In this document: piece by piece, positions 1 to 5,922 of the stretch
How the letters are laid out: each line of letters begins with the position of its first letter
How positions within the stretch are numbered: position 1 is the first letter of the stretch
Source of the DNA: Chitinophagaceae bacterium
GTDB lineage: Bacteria; Bacteroidota; Bacteroidia; Chitinophagales; Chitinophagaceae
Direction: 5' to 3'
NCBI GenBank assembly: GCA_023251335.1
Contig: JAHEZA010000065.1
Coordinates: 1 to 7,569 of the forward strand
Length of the DNA: 7,569 bases
The notes under the pieces: generated by a model
Told to the model about the DNA's origin: nothing
Database searches by the model: none
Seen by the model: only the letters and a program-made list of their open reading frames with translations
Program-made: the position numbers and the translations under genes

Positions 1-906
1 ATAGACCTTAGAGGCAATGGTGGCGGATCATTGCAGGACGTTGTAGATATGGTAGGGTTGTTTATAAAAGATGGGCCGGTAGTGCAGGTAAAAGGCCGGG
101 ACGGAGCTCCCTCTATTTTGGAGGACAAAGATAAGTCTGTTTTATATTCGGGGCCTCTGGCCGTCATGGTGGATGAGCTCAGCGCTTCTGCTTCAGAAAT
201 ATTTGCTGCCGCTATCCAGGATTATCATAGGGGTATTATTATCGGAAGTTCTTCCACTTACGGTAAGGGGACTGTTCAAAGAAATGTGTCTTTAGACCCG
301 CAATCAGAAAATGCTTTTTTCAGCCGTCCAAGTGAAGGACTTGGGGATGTAAAACTCACTTTTAGAAAATTTTACAGGATTGATGGAGGCGCTACTCAAT
401 TGAGAGGTGTTGTTCCTGATATTATCATTCCTGATAGATTGGAAAATGCAAAACTACGTGAGAAGGATAACCCCGATGCTTTAAAATGGGATGAAATACC
501 GAAAGCCAATTATACGGTGTGGAACCCGGGGTATAGCTACGGTCCGGTGATTTCGAGTGTAAATGCAAGTCTTAAAGATAATAAGGATTTCGAAGGCATT
601 AAGAATGAAGTGGCCTTGCTGGATAAATACAGAAATGAGGAAACTCCATTAAATATTGAGAAGTTTAAAGAGATGCAGAAAAATGTAACTGAAGCCGCGA
701 AAAAATTAGATACTTATACGCTTCCACCTAAAACTCTTCAAACACGTACGCTGCCGATGGATTCAATAGCCATTGCTTCGGATACTATGAAAGTAGCCAG
801 GCAAGCTCAGTTTATTAAATTGATTGGAAAAGACATTTATATTGATGAAACTGTGAAAGTTTTAGAGAAGGTAATTGGTGAAGAGCAGCTCGCTGAAAGA
901 AAATAG
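1..906 (+). CDS. prc: Tail-specific (carboxy-terminal processing) protease Prc, family S41, 3' part
   Basis: The reading frame is open from base 1, so the gene is cut by the window edge; 301 residues plus stop remain. Family members are periplasmic serine proteases with a Ser-Lys dyad that degrade or trim proteins from their C-termini. The fragment opens in the conserved IDLRGNGGG motif. It then has the catalytic region VDELSASASEIF, with the nucleophile at about fragment residue 63, the conserved Asp of QDY at about 74, and the catalytic Lys of TYGKGTVQ at about 89. The conserved KFYRIDGGATQLRGVVPDII segment follows. The last 150 or so residues match the C-terminal helical domain of E. coli Prc (DUF3340 type), ending with a DIYIDETVKVLE motif like the DPYLDETVNIAL of Prc. 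The PDZ domain, N-terminal region and signal peptide lie outside the window. No damage is visible. The gene is followed by its own terminator, so it is probably the last gene of its transcript. Confidence 0.93.
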   Translation: MDLRGNGGGSLQDVVDMVGLFIKDGPVVQVKGRDGAPSILEDKDKSVLYSGPLAVMVDELSASASEIFAAAIQDYHRGIIIGSSSTYGKGTVQRNVSLDPQSENAFFSRPSEGLGDVKLTFRKFYRIDGGATQLRGVVPDIIIPDRLENAKLREKDNPDALKWDEIPKANYTVWNPGYSYGPVISSVNASLKDNKDFEGIKNEVALLDKYRNEETPLNIEKFKEMQKNVTEAAKKLDTYTLPPKTLQTRTLPMDSIAIASDTMKVARQAQFIKLIGKDIYIDETVKVLEKVIGEEQLAERK

Positions 907-938
907 TTTCTTTAAATATAACTAATCTCATTTAAATC

Positions 939-966
939 AAAACCGGTAGAATTGCCGGTTTTTTTT
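939..966 (+). terminator. Rho-independent terminator of prc
   Basis: AAAACCGG (939-946) pairs perfectly with CCGGTTTT (955-962) across an 8-base loop. The run of T continues to 966. It lies 33 bases after the prc stop codon on the same strand. The A-run before the stem also gives it some bidirectional character. A TTG codon at 952, in frame with the next gene, falls inside this hairpin, which argues against starting that gene there. Confidence 0.85.
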
Positions 967-1062
967 ATTTATCGTTTTTTCATTTTAAGGTGCCGACCAC
1001 CGCACACAGTAAACAAACAAATATTTTCTTTTTTATTTTTCTTTTCAACCGTAGTTTTAACT

Positions 1063-2217
1063 ATGCTAAACAATAATTTAAAAAGTCAGTTTCTTTTAAG
1101 AAAAGACATCACCTATTTGAATTTTGGCGCTTTTGGCGCATGCCCACGGCCTGTTTTAGAAAGGTGCCATCAAATACAGGAGGAAGTGGAAGAAGACCCG
1201 ACGCACTTTGTTTTGGAAAAATTGCCTCGCTATTTAAAGGAATCTCGAATCGCGCTATCCTATTTTTTGACATGTGATCCTGACGATGTTGTTTATGTAA
1301 CCAATCCTTCCTATGGAGTCAATATCGTTGCTAAAAGCCTTCATCTGAATGAGGGGGATGAAGTATTAACGACTGACCTGGAATACGGCGCCTGTGATCG
1401 AACATGGGAATATTACTGCCGCCAAAAGAAAGCTGTATATGTACGGCAAAAGATTCGTTTCCCGATAGAATCAAGAGAAGATTTTATATCGCAATTTTTA
1501 GAGGGCATTACTCCGAGAACCAAATTAATATTCATAAGCCATATTACGAGCAGTACAGGTTTACGGTTACCGGTACACGAAATATGTCGGATCGCAAAAG
1601 AAAAAGGCCTTTCTACTTTTATAGACGGAGCACATGCGCCTGGCCAGATTGAAGTGAACCTGGCGAACTTAGATGCCGACTTTTATACAGGCGCCTGCCA
1701 CAAATGGATGCTTGCTCCCAAAGGTTCTTCCTTTTTATATGTCAAAAAAGAATTTCAAAACTTATTGGATCCGCTTTTAATCAGTTGGGGATACAACAGC
1801 GATAATCCTTCTCATTCCCGCTTTTTAGATTATCATCAATTGCAGGGTACCAAAGATTATTCGGCTTTTTTATCAGTTCCGGCTGCAATTAATTTTATGA
1901 AAGAAAATAATTGGGATAACGTAAGAGCAGCATGTAAAACAATCACCCAAAACAATGCAGCAAGATTTTGTAAACTGTTGGGCGCAACACCACTTTGCCC
2001 GGTGACAGATGATTTTATTGCCCAACTATACAGCATCAATTTGAACATAGACGCGCCCGAAAAACTGCATGATACATTGTATCGTAAATACAACATCCAG
2101 GTTCCGGTGATGCCGCATAACAACAAGTGGTATCTCCGGTATTCTATAAATGCTTTCAACAGCAATATTGATCTTGATAAACTGTACGATGCGTTGGAAG
2201 AGATTGTGACAAAATAA
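1063..2217 (+). CDS. Class V aminotransferase-fold PLP enzyme (isopenicillin N epimerase/CefD-like)
   Basis: A 384-residue cytosolic enzyme of fold type I, class V (the NifS/CefD/serine-glyoxylate aminotransferase group). Visible landmarks, numbered from the ATG at 1063: the N-terminal substrate-loop motif YLNFGAFG (about 19-25), SHITSSTG with His160, STFIDGAHAPGQ with Asp188 (contacts the PLP pyridine nitrogen), and TGACHKWM with the Schiff-base Lys214. The C-terminal small domain ends normally. The length fits the family (about 380-400 aa). The frame is open back to a TTG at 952, but that start lies in the upstream terminator, and the extra 37 residues would be Phe/Arg-rich and unlike the family. 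The ATG is therefore chosen, directly before LNNNLKSQFLL. The gene stands alone between prc and the long gap before pdhA, so context does not name a substrate. Related enzymes include racemase/epimerases, cysteine desulfurases and lyases; the CefD label describes similarity and is not a claim about beta-lactam synthesis. Confidence 0.88.
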   Translation: MLNNNLKSQFLLRKDITYLNFGAFGACPRPVLERCHQIQEEVEEDPTHFVLEKLPRYLKESRIALSYFLTCDPDDVVYVTNPSYGVNIVAKSLHLNEGDEVLTTDLEYGACDRTWEYYCRQKKAVYVRQKIRFPIESREDFISQFLEGITPRTKLIFISHITSSTGLRLPVHEICRIAKEKGLSTFIDGAHAPGQIEVNLANLDADFYTGACHKWMLAPKGSSFLYVKKEFQNLLDPLLISWGYNSDNPSHSRFLDYHQLQGTKDYSAFLSVPAAINFMKENNWDNVRAACKTITQNNAARFCKLLGATPLCPVTDDFIAQLYSINLNIDAPEKLHDTLYRKYNIQVPVMPHNNKWYLRYSINAFNSNIDLDKLYDALEEIVTK

Positions 2218-2322
2218 AAAGCCCGACAGCAGAGCAACAAAAAACCTCTTTTTTTATTTTTAAAATAATCCCAAATGTGGGCGCATTCTTCTTAGGAATC
2301 TACCATTTTAATGAAAAGTGTC

Positions 2323-2338
2323 CTGCCTAAAAAGGCAG
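2323..2338. repeat. Perfect hairpin/inverted repeat just upstream of a promoter box
   Basis: CTGCCT (2323-2328) pairs with AGGCAG (2333-2338) across an AAAA loop. It ends 5 bases before the TAACTTTG box at 2344, where a regulator might bind or where an upstream transcript could fold. It has no T-run, so it is not a standard terminator. Confidence 0.5.
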
Positions 2339-2343
2339 ATCAC

Positions 2344-2351
2344 TAACTTTG
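2344..2351 (+). promoter_or_regulatory. Candidate Bacteroidota promoter -7 box (TAACTTTG)
   Basis: An exact match to the TAnnTTTG consensus used by the primary sigma factor of Bacteroidota. No TTG/TTTG -33 element is seen 17-21 bases upstream, so it is weaker than a full promoter. Transcription would begin near 2357 and give either an approximately 245-nt leader for pdhA or an independent small RNA. Confidence 0.4.
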
Positions 2352-2573
2352 CATTTTTCAGCCACTCACGAGGGTAATGAACTTTCAAAGGCAGTGAACC
2401 AACAATTTTCAATGATTTTTATTTTTCCTTCTCACCAGAATTGTATTTTCAGCAGCGGAGGCAAAAACATAACAAAGTAAAGGAAAGCACGTCGGTAGTC
2501 TTGCGTGAAAAAGAGATAAAAAGAATATGGTTTGTTTGTTTTTTTCCGAATAAAATTATTTTCTTTTTTGCCT

Positions 2574-2581
2574 TATCTTTG
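2574..2581 (+). promoter_or_regulatory. Promoter -7 box of pdhA (TATCTTTG)
   Basis: An exact match to TAnnTTTG, set in CCTTATCTTTGCGGCC, a typical arrangement for this phylum. A transcript would start around 2586-2589, leaving a leader of only 12-15 bases before the TTG start at 2601. No convincing -33 TTTG is present at the usual spacing. The location supports the TTG start, because the longer reading frame from 2532 would place the promoter inside the coding region. Confidence 0.6.
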
Positions 2582-2600
2582 CGGCCTAAAATTTAAAATC

Positions 2601-3593
2601 TTGGCAACAAAGTTTTCTAAAGAAACTTATCTGTACTGGTACGAACTGATGCTTCTCATGCGTCGTTTCGAAGAAAAGGCCGGACAGATGTATGGTATGC
2701 AAAAAATCCGTGGATTCTGTCATTTATATATCGGGCAGGAAGCGGTAGCTGCCGGTTGCATGACTGCTACCACTCCTGATGACATATTTATTACTTCTTA
2801 TCGCGACCACGCGCTTGCTATCGCGAAAGGTATAAGCCCAAAAGCCTGCATGGCTGAATTATACGCGAAAATTACCGGTTGCAGCAAAGGAAAAGGCGGA
2901 AGCATGCACTTCTTCGGTGTGGAACAGCGTTTTTTTGGCGGTCATGGCATTGTTGGCGCGCAGATAGGAACCGGTGCCGGCCTTGCATTTGCAGAACAAT
3001 ACAAGGGAACAGATAATGCAGTTCTTTGTTTTTTTGGCGATGGCGCCGCCAGACAGGGTATGCTGCACGAAACATTTAACCTGGCCATGCTTTGGAAACT
3101 TCCTGTCGTGTTTATTTGTGAAAATAATCAATACGCTATGGGTACTTCGGTAGAACGTACTTCCAATGTGCTCGATATTTATAAACTGGCCGATGCTTAT
3201 GAAATGCCGGGCGACCAGGTAGATGGAATGACACCCGAAACGGTTCACGAAGCAGTAAGCAGGGCGGTGAAAAGGGCAAGAGAAAAAGGGGGCCCTACAT
3301 TGCTTGAGATAAAGACGTACCGTTACAAAGGACATAGTATGAGTGATCCGGCAAAATATCGCTCAAAGGAAGAAATGGAAGAATATAAACTTAAAGACCC
3401 GGTAGAAACCACGCTTCATAAATTGAAAGAAAATTTTGGAATCAGCGATGAAGAAATAGAAACGATTAACGACCGGGTAAAGCATGAAGTAGAAGAAGCG
3501 GTAACTTTTGCAGAAGAAAGTCCTTATCCGGATGATGATGAAATCTTAAAGGATATATATGCTGAAGACAATTACCCTTTTATTATGGATTAA
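2601..3593 (+). CDS. pdhA: Pyruvate dehydrogenase E1 component, alpha subunit
   Basis: A 330-residue TPP-dependent subunit of the alpha2beta2-type E1 enzyme. It decarboxylates pyruvate and passes the acetyl group to E2 lipoyl domains in the cytosolic PDH complex. The TPP/Mg motif runs from GDGAARQG (Gly146-Asp147-Gly148) to CENNQYAMGT (Asn175-Asn176). Further landmarks are KIRGFCHLYIGQEA near the N-terminus, SYRDHA, SMHFF, GGHGIVGAQI, and the TYRYKGHSMSDP loop at 239-250 that corresponds to the regulatory phosphorylation loop of mitochondrial E1 alpha. The frame is open back to 2532, but that extension would cover the promoter and encode an atypical Phe-rich tail. The first in-frame ATG (2649) would delete conserved residues. 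The TTG at 2601, giving MATKFSKETY, fits the family. The beta subunit is not in the window. Branched-chain or acetoin E1 alpha are alternatives, but the length and motifs favour PDH. Confidence 0.92.
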   Translation: MATKFSKETYLYWYELMLLMRRFEEKAGQMYGMQKIRGFCHLYIGQEAVAAGCMTATTPDDIFITSYRDHALAIAKGISPKACMAELYAKITGCSKGKGGSMHFFGVEQRFFGGHGIVGAQIGTGAGLAFAEQYKGTDNAVLCFFGDGAARQGMLHETFNLAMLWKLPVVFICENNQYAMGTSVERTSNVLDIYKLADAYEMPGDQVDGMTPETVHEAVSRAVKRAREKGGPTLLEIKTYRYKGHSMSDPAKYRSKEEMEEYKLKDPVETTLHKLKENFGISDEEIETINDRVKHEVEEAVTFAEESPYPDDDEILKDIYAEDNYPFIMD

Positions 3594-3670
3594 GATATGG
3601 CATGAAGTGATGAATAATAAGTGACAAGTAATTATAAATTCAGGTTATTTATTGTTTTACTATAAAAATT

Positions 3671-3695
3671 AAAAAAGCCCTTTCTATTGAAAGGC
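3671..3695 (-). terminator. Hairpin with U-tract on the minus strand, between pdhA and the TPR gene
   Basis: GCC-C-TTTC (3677-3684) pairs with GAAAGGC (3689-3695) with one bulged C and a TATT loop. On the plus strand the stem is preceded by A6 and has no T-run after it. On the minus strand it reads stem then TTTTTT, the form of an intrinsic terminator for antisense transcription heading into the 3' end of pdhA. No minus-strand gene is visible upstream of it. It might instead be a leader hairpin of the TPR-ribH transcript. Confidence 0.4.
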
Positions 3696-3717
3696 ACTAA
3701 GAGAATAAAAATTCAAT

Positions 3718-4425
3718 ATGGCTAACACAAAAGTACAAGCACACGAGCCGGATGTAATAGAGAAGGCGAGAAATTTTTGGGAAGATTATAATAAGCCCAT
3801 TTCATATATAGGCTCCGCAATAATCATTTTATTTGCGGGATGGATGATATACCATTACATGTTTAAAGTTCCCGAACAGGAAAAAGCAGATAAGGAAGTA
3901 TTTGTTACCCAAAAATATTTTTCAGAATTTATAAGTGCTACGGATTCTGCCAAATTGTTTCTGGCCACGAAAGTGCTTAATGGCGACGGAGTGAATCCCG
4001 GTGCATTAAAAATTATTAATAAATATTCAGGAAGCCCTGCAGCAAATCTTTGTGAATATTATGCCGGAGCGTGCTACCTGCATCTTGGGCAGTTTGCAAA
4101 ATCTATTAAATATTTAAAAGATTTTGACGCGAATGGTGCCACGCAAATAGAAAGTCGTGCATTGGGAATGATGGGCGATGCCAGCGCCGAACTGAATAAA
4201 AAAGATGATGCACTTAACTATTATAAGAAGGCCGCGGAAGTGAATAAAAAAGATGATTTTACATCTTCAGAATACTTATTCAGAGCCGCCTTATTTGCAC
4301 AAACTATTGGCAACACAAAAGAGGCCGTAGCGCTTTTTAAAAAAATTAAAACAGACTATCCGCTTTCTGAAAAGGCAAACGATGTGGACAGGTATCTTGC
4401 AAGATTGGGAAGTCTTTCAGAATAA
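3718..4425 (+). CDS. Membrane-anchored tetratricopeptide (YfgM-like) protein
   Basis: A 235-residue protein with an N-terminal cytosolic segment of about 27 residues, one hydrophobic transmembrane helix at about 28-49 (ISYIGSAIIILFAGWMIYHY), and a soluble, probably periplasmic, part. TPR-like helical pairs can be seen at about 109-137 (YYAGACYLHLGQFAKSIKYL), 146-176 (ALGMMGDASAELNKKDDALN) and 184-214 (YLFRAALFAQTIGNTKEAVA). This resembles the TPR_21/YfgM group, whose E. coli member works as an ancillary partner of the SecYEG translocon; applying that role here is inference. The ATG follows an A-rich leader. ribH starts 16 bases after the stop, so the two are almost certainly co-transcribed. 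A 17-base direct repeat inside the gene (4193-4209 and 4241-4257, both encoding NKKDD in frame) sits in the second TPR unit. Confidence 0.82.
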   Translation: MANTKVQAHEPDVIEKARNFWEDYNKPISYIGSAIIILFAGWMIYHYMFKVPEQEKADKEVFVTQKYFSEFISATDSAKLFLATKVLNGDGVNPGALKIINKYSGSPAANLCEYYAGACYLHLGQFAKSIKYLKDFDANGATQIESRALGMMGDASAELNKKDDALNYYKKAAEVNKKDDFTSSEYLFRAALFAQTIGNTKEAVALFKKIKTDYPLSEKANDVDRYLARLGSLSE

Positions 4426-4441
4426 ATAATGTCGTATAAAA

Positions 4442-4933
4442 ATGGCAATAGTCAACGAAAATCTTTATAAAATTGACACAGGCATTCTACAAAAGGATGC
4501 CTGTATCGTTATTGTACAAACCGAATGGAATCAACTTGTCGTAGACAAGTTGCTGGAGGGTTGTATTAAAATTTTGAAGCAATACGGAATGACTAATTAT
4601 AAAGTGATAAATGTTCCGGGAGCTTTTGAAATTCCTTTTGCGATAAAAAATTGCTGGGAGAATTACCATCATGGTTTTGAAAAACCAAAGGTGTTCATTG
4701 CACTTGGTTGTGTGTTACGCGGCGGCACCCCCCATTTCGATTATGTATGCAAAGCCATTACGGAAGGAGTATTGCAGTTGAATTTATTATTGCCGGTGCC
4801 GACAATCTTTGGAGTCCTTACATTAGACAATCAGCAGCAGGCCGATGAACGGACTGGCGGTGCTCATGGGAATAAAGGAGAGGAAGCTGCCTTGTCAGCC
4901 TTAAAAATGATAACCCTTAATTATCCAGCCTAA
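4442..4933 (+). CDS. ribH: 6,7-dimethyl-8-ribityllumazine synthase
   Basis: 163 residues, the normal length. It condenses 5-amino-6-ribitylamino-uracil with 3,4-dihydroxy-2-butanone 4-phosphate, the penultimate step of riboflavin synthesis, in a cytosolic oligomer or icosahedral capsid. Motifs: TEWN near residues 27-30 (substrate-ring contact), NVPGAFEIPFA (57-67), ALGCVLRGGTPHFDYVC (87-103) with the catalytic His at 98, FGVLT at 123-127 and the phosphate/C-terminal KGEEAALSAL region. The residue after FGVLT is Leu where many homologues have Thr. No FMN riboswitch (RFN) signature or other rib gene is nearby, so the supply of this enzyme seems tied to the upstream TPR gene's transcript. An out-of-frame ATG at 4429 opens only 13 codons and is ignored. 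Confidence 0.96.
   Translation: MAIVNENLYKIDTGILQKDACIVIVQTEWNQLVVDKLLEGCIKILKQYGMTNYKVINVPGAFEIPFAIKNCWENYHHGFEKPKVFIALGCVLRGGTPHFDYVCKAITEGVLQLNLLLPVPTIFGVLTLDNQQQADERTGGAHGNKGEEAALSALKMITLNYPA
4532..4552. repeat. Perfect 9-bp inverted repeat inside ribH
   Basis: CAACTTGTC (4532-4540) and GACAAGTTG (4544-4552) are exact reverse complements around a GTA loop. They lie over codons 31-37 of ribH (NQLVVDK). There is no T-run after it. Confidence 0.6.
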
Positions 4934-4980
4934 AGATTTCATTATCTTTCTCCTGCGAATAATTCTTAGATTTTTTACAA

Positions 4981-5706
4981 ATGAGAGTTCAAATATTCAT
5001 ACCCTGTTTTGTTGACCAGCTATATCCTCAGAGTGCCTTTAATATGGTAAAAGTTCTGGAAAAAGCCTGTTGTGAAGTTTTTTATAATCCGAATCAGACC
5101 TGTTGTGGACAACCAGCTTTCAACGCCGGTTTTTGGGATGAGGCAAAAACTGTGGCAACAAAATTTTTGAAAGATTTTGATAATACGGATTACATTGTAG
5201 CACCTTCTGCCTCGTGTGTTGGATTTGTAAGGAATTATTATTCGGAGTTTTTTGAAAACTCTTCGCAACACAACCAGGTAAAAGACCTTTCTTCAAGAAT
5301 TTTCGAATTCACAGAGTTCCTTACAAAGATTTTAAAGATTGAAAATTTTGGAGCCGAACTGCATGTAAAAGCTACCTATCATGACAGTTGCGCTGGCTTG
5401 CGCGAATGCCACATTAAGGAAGGTCCCCGCAACCTGCTAAATAAAGTAAAAGGGCTTCAGTTAGTGGAAATAGCCGAAGCGGAAACCTGCTGCGGCTTTG
5501 GTGGTACGTTTTCCGTAAAATTTGATGCTATCTCTAGTGCAATGGCTGATCAAAAAATAAAGGATGCTTTAGACACCGGCGCCTCTCATATCATATCCAC
5601 TGATTTGAGTTGCCTGATGCATTTACAAGGAGTTATCACCAAAAAAGCATTACCCCTCACTACGATGCATATTGCCGATGTGCTGGCAAGCGGCTGGGAA
5701 GAGTAA
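4981..5706 (+). CDS. lutA: LutA/YkgE-type cysteine-rich (CCG-domain) Fe-S protein
   Basis: 241 residues with two CCG (cysteine-rich, PF02754-type) domains. The first uses Cys9, Cys41-Cys42 (TCCGQPAFNAG) and Cys79 (SASCVG). The second uses Cys137 (HDSCAG), Cys170-Cys171 (TCCGFGGTFSVK) and Cys211 (DLSCLM). Length, both motifs and the ending (TTMHIADVLASG) closely follow E. coli YkgE and Bacillus LutA, a subunit of the LutABC L-lactate oxidising system. Related domains occur in glycolate oxidase GlcF and heterodisulfide reductase HdrB. It starts 47 bases after ribH, so it may share that transcript; a near-consensus box (TATCTTTC at 4943) lies in the gap. lutB and lutC are not next to it: the plus-strand gene run ends here. 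Confidence 0.88.
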   Translation: MRVQIFIPCFVDQLYPQSAFNMVKVLEKACCEVFYNPNQTCCGQPAFNAGFWDEAKTVATKFLKDFDNTDYIVAPSASCVGFVRNYYSEFFENSSQHNQVKDLSSRIFEFTEFLTKILKIENFGAELHVKATYHDSCAGLRECHIKEGPRNLLNKVKGLQLVEIAEAETCCGFGGTFSVKFDAISSAMADQKIKDALDTGASHIISTDLSCLMHLQGVITKKALPLTTMHIADVLASGWEE

Positions 5707-5784
5707 ATGAGCTTCCTTTTAAAAAGAAAACCGTCCAAAAAAACGAACAGAAATCAAATAGCAGTAAACCAAGATAAAGAGTAA
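5707..5784 (+). CDS. Possible 25-aa lysine-rich small ORF directly after lutA
   Basis: An ATG follows the lutA stop codon with no gap (TAA-ATG) and opens 25 codons to a TAA. The product starts MSFLLKRKPSKK and is highly basic, with no recognisable domain. The position would suit translational coupling, but a short AT-rich ORF at such a place can arise by chance. It could also be a degraded remnant of a longer gene. Confidence 0.2.
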   Translation: MSFLLKRKPSKKTNRNQIAVNQDKE

Positions 5785-5922
5785 TTTTTCATTTTAGTCT
5801 TTTGGTAGTGTATTGAAAACTGCTGTACAATAATAATTATGGTAAAAAAAAATGGTACAGGCAGACACCTGTACCATTTCAATAAATTGAAATCCGTGGT
5901 TTCATTCGTGCTATAAGACTGC
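5785..5922. other. Convergent intergenic region between the plus-strand cluster and the small minus-strand gene
   Basis: The plus-strand lutA cluster and the minus-strand small gene meet here. The main element is the strong hairpin at 5850-5879. A weaker plus-strand fold (ACCAAGA near 5767 with TTTTGGT near 5800) has no U-tract after it. Nothing else is seen. Confidence 0.5.
5844..5879 (-). terminator. Strong intrinsic terminator of the small membrane-protein gene
   Basis: A perfect 12-bp stem (5850-5861 with 5868-5879, core ATGGTACAGG/CCTGTACCAT) with a 6-base loop. Read on the minus strand it is followed by nine T (complement of A at 5844-5852). It lies 43 bases past the stop of the 35-codon ORF. 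The stem could also slow plus-strand transcripts coming from lutA, although only AT-rich mixed sequence follows in that direction. Confidence 0.88.

Larger units (their letters stand above)
2218..2600. other. 383-base intergenic region upstream of pdhA
   Basis: No ORF longer than a few codons was found that looks like a gene. From left to right it holds a T-rich tract (2247-2261), a perfect 6-bp hairpin (2323-2338), an exact TAnnTTTG box (2344-2351), an unexplained stretch of about 200 bases, a T-rich run (2531-2546) and a second TAnnTTTG box (2574-2581). A 7-base inverted match (TTTTTCA at 2354-2360, TGAAAAA at 2506-2512) spans the unexplained part. It could be a long pdhA leader or a separate small RNA. 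I do not recognise a named riboswitch. Confidence 0.6.

Noticed and set aside
1052..1059. TAGTTTTA as a promoter box for the class V gene
   Set aside because: A transcript from it would start at or after the ATG at 1063.
952..1062. N-terminal extension of the class V enzyme from TTG 952
   Set aside because: The start lies inside the prc terminator and the added residues are Phe/Arg-rich and unlike the family; the ATG at 1063 fits.
1404..1652. Plus-strand reading frame inside the class V gene
   Set aside because: It overlaps a well-supported gene in another frame and its product resembles no protein family.
1857..2240. Minus-strand reading frame opposite the end of the class V gene
   Set aside because: It is antisense to conserved coding sequence and its Leu/Ser/Cys-rich product looks like a shadow translation.
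2231..2261. Possible terminator after the class V gene
   Set aside because: The T-rich tract is present but the only stem is 4 bp (AGAG/CTCT) with a large loop.
2352..2520. Named RNA families (6S RNA, tmRNA, TPP, cobalamin or SAM riboswitch) in the pdhA upstream gap
   Set aside because: I could not match any conserved core motif of these families; only weak long-range pairing is visible.
2859..3335. Minus-strand reading frames opposite pdhA
   Set aside because: Fully antisense to conserved TPP-binding motifs; no start context or domain.
4487..4672. Minus-strand reading frame opposite ribH
   Set aside because: Antisense shadow of a conserved enzyme.
4943..4950. TATCTTTC as a promoter box for lutA
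   Set aside because: It differs from TAnnTTTG at the last base and no -33 element was confirmed; kept only as a remark in the lutA entry.
5020..5271. Minus-strand reading frame opposite lutA
   Set aside because: Antisense shadow; basic, low-complexity product.
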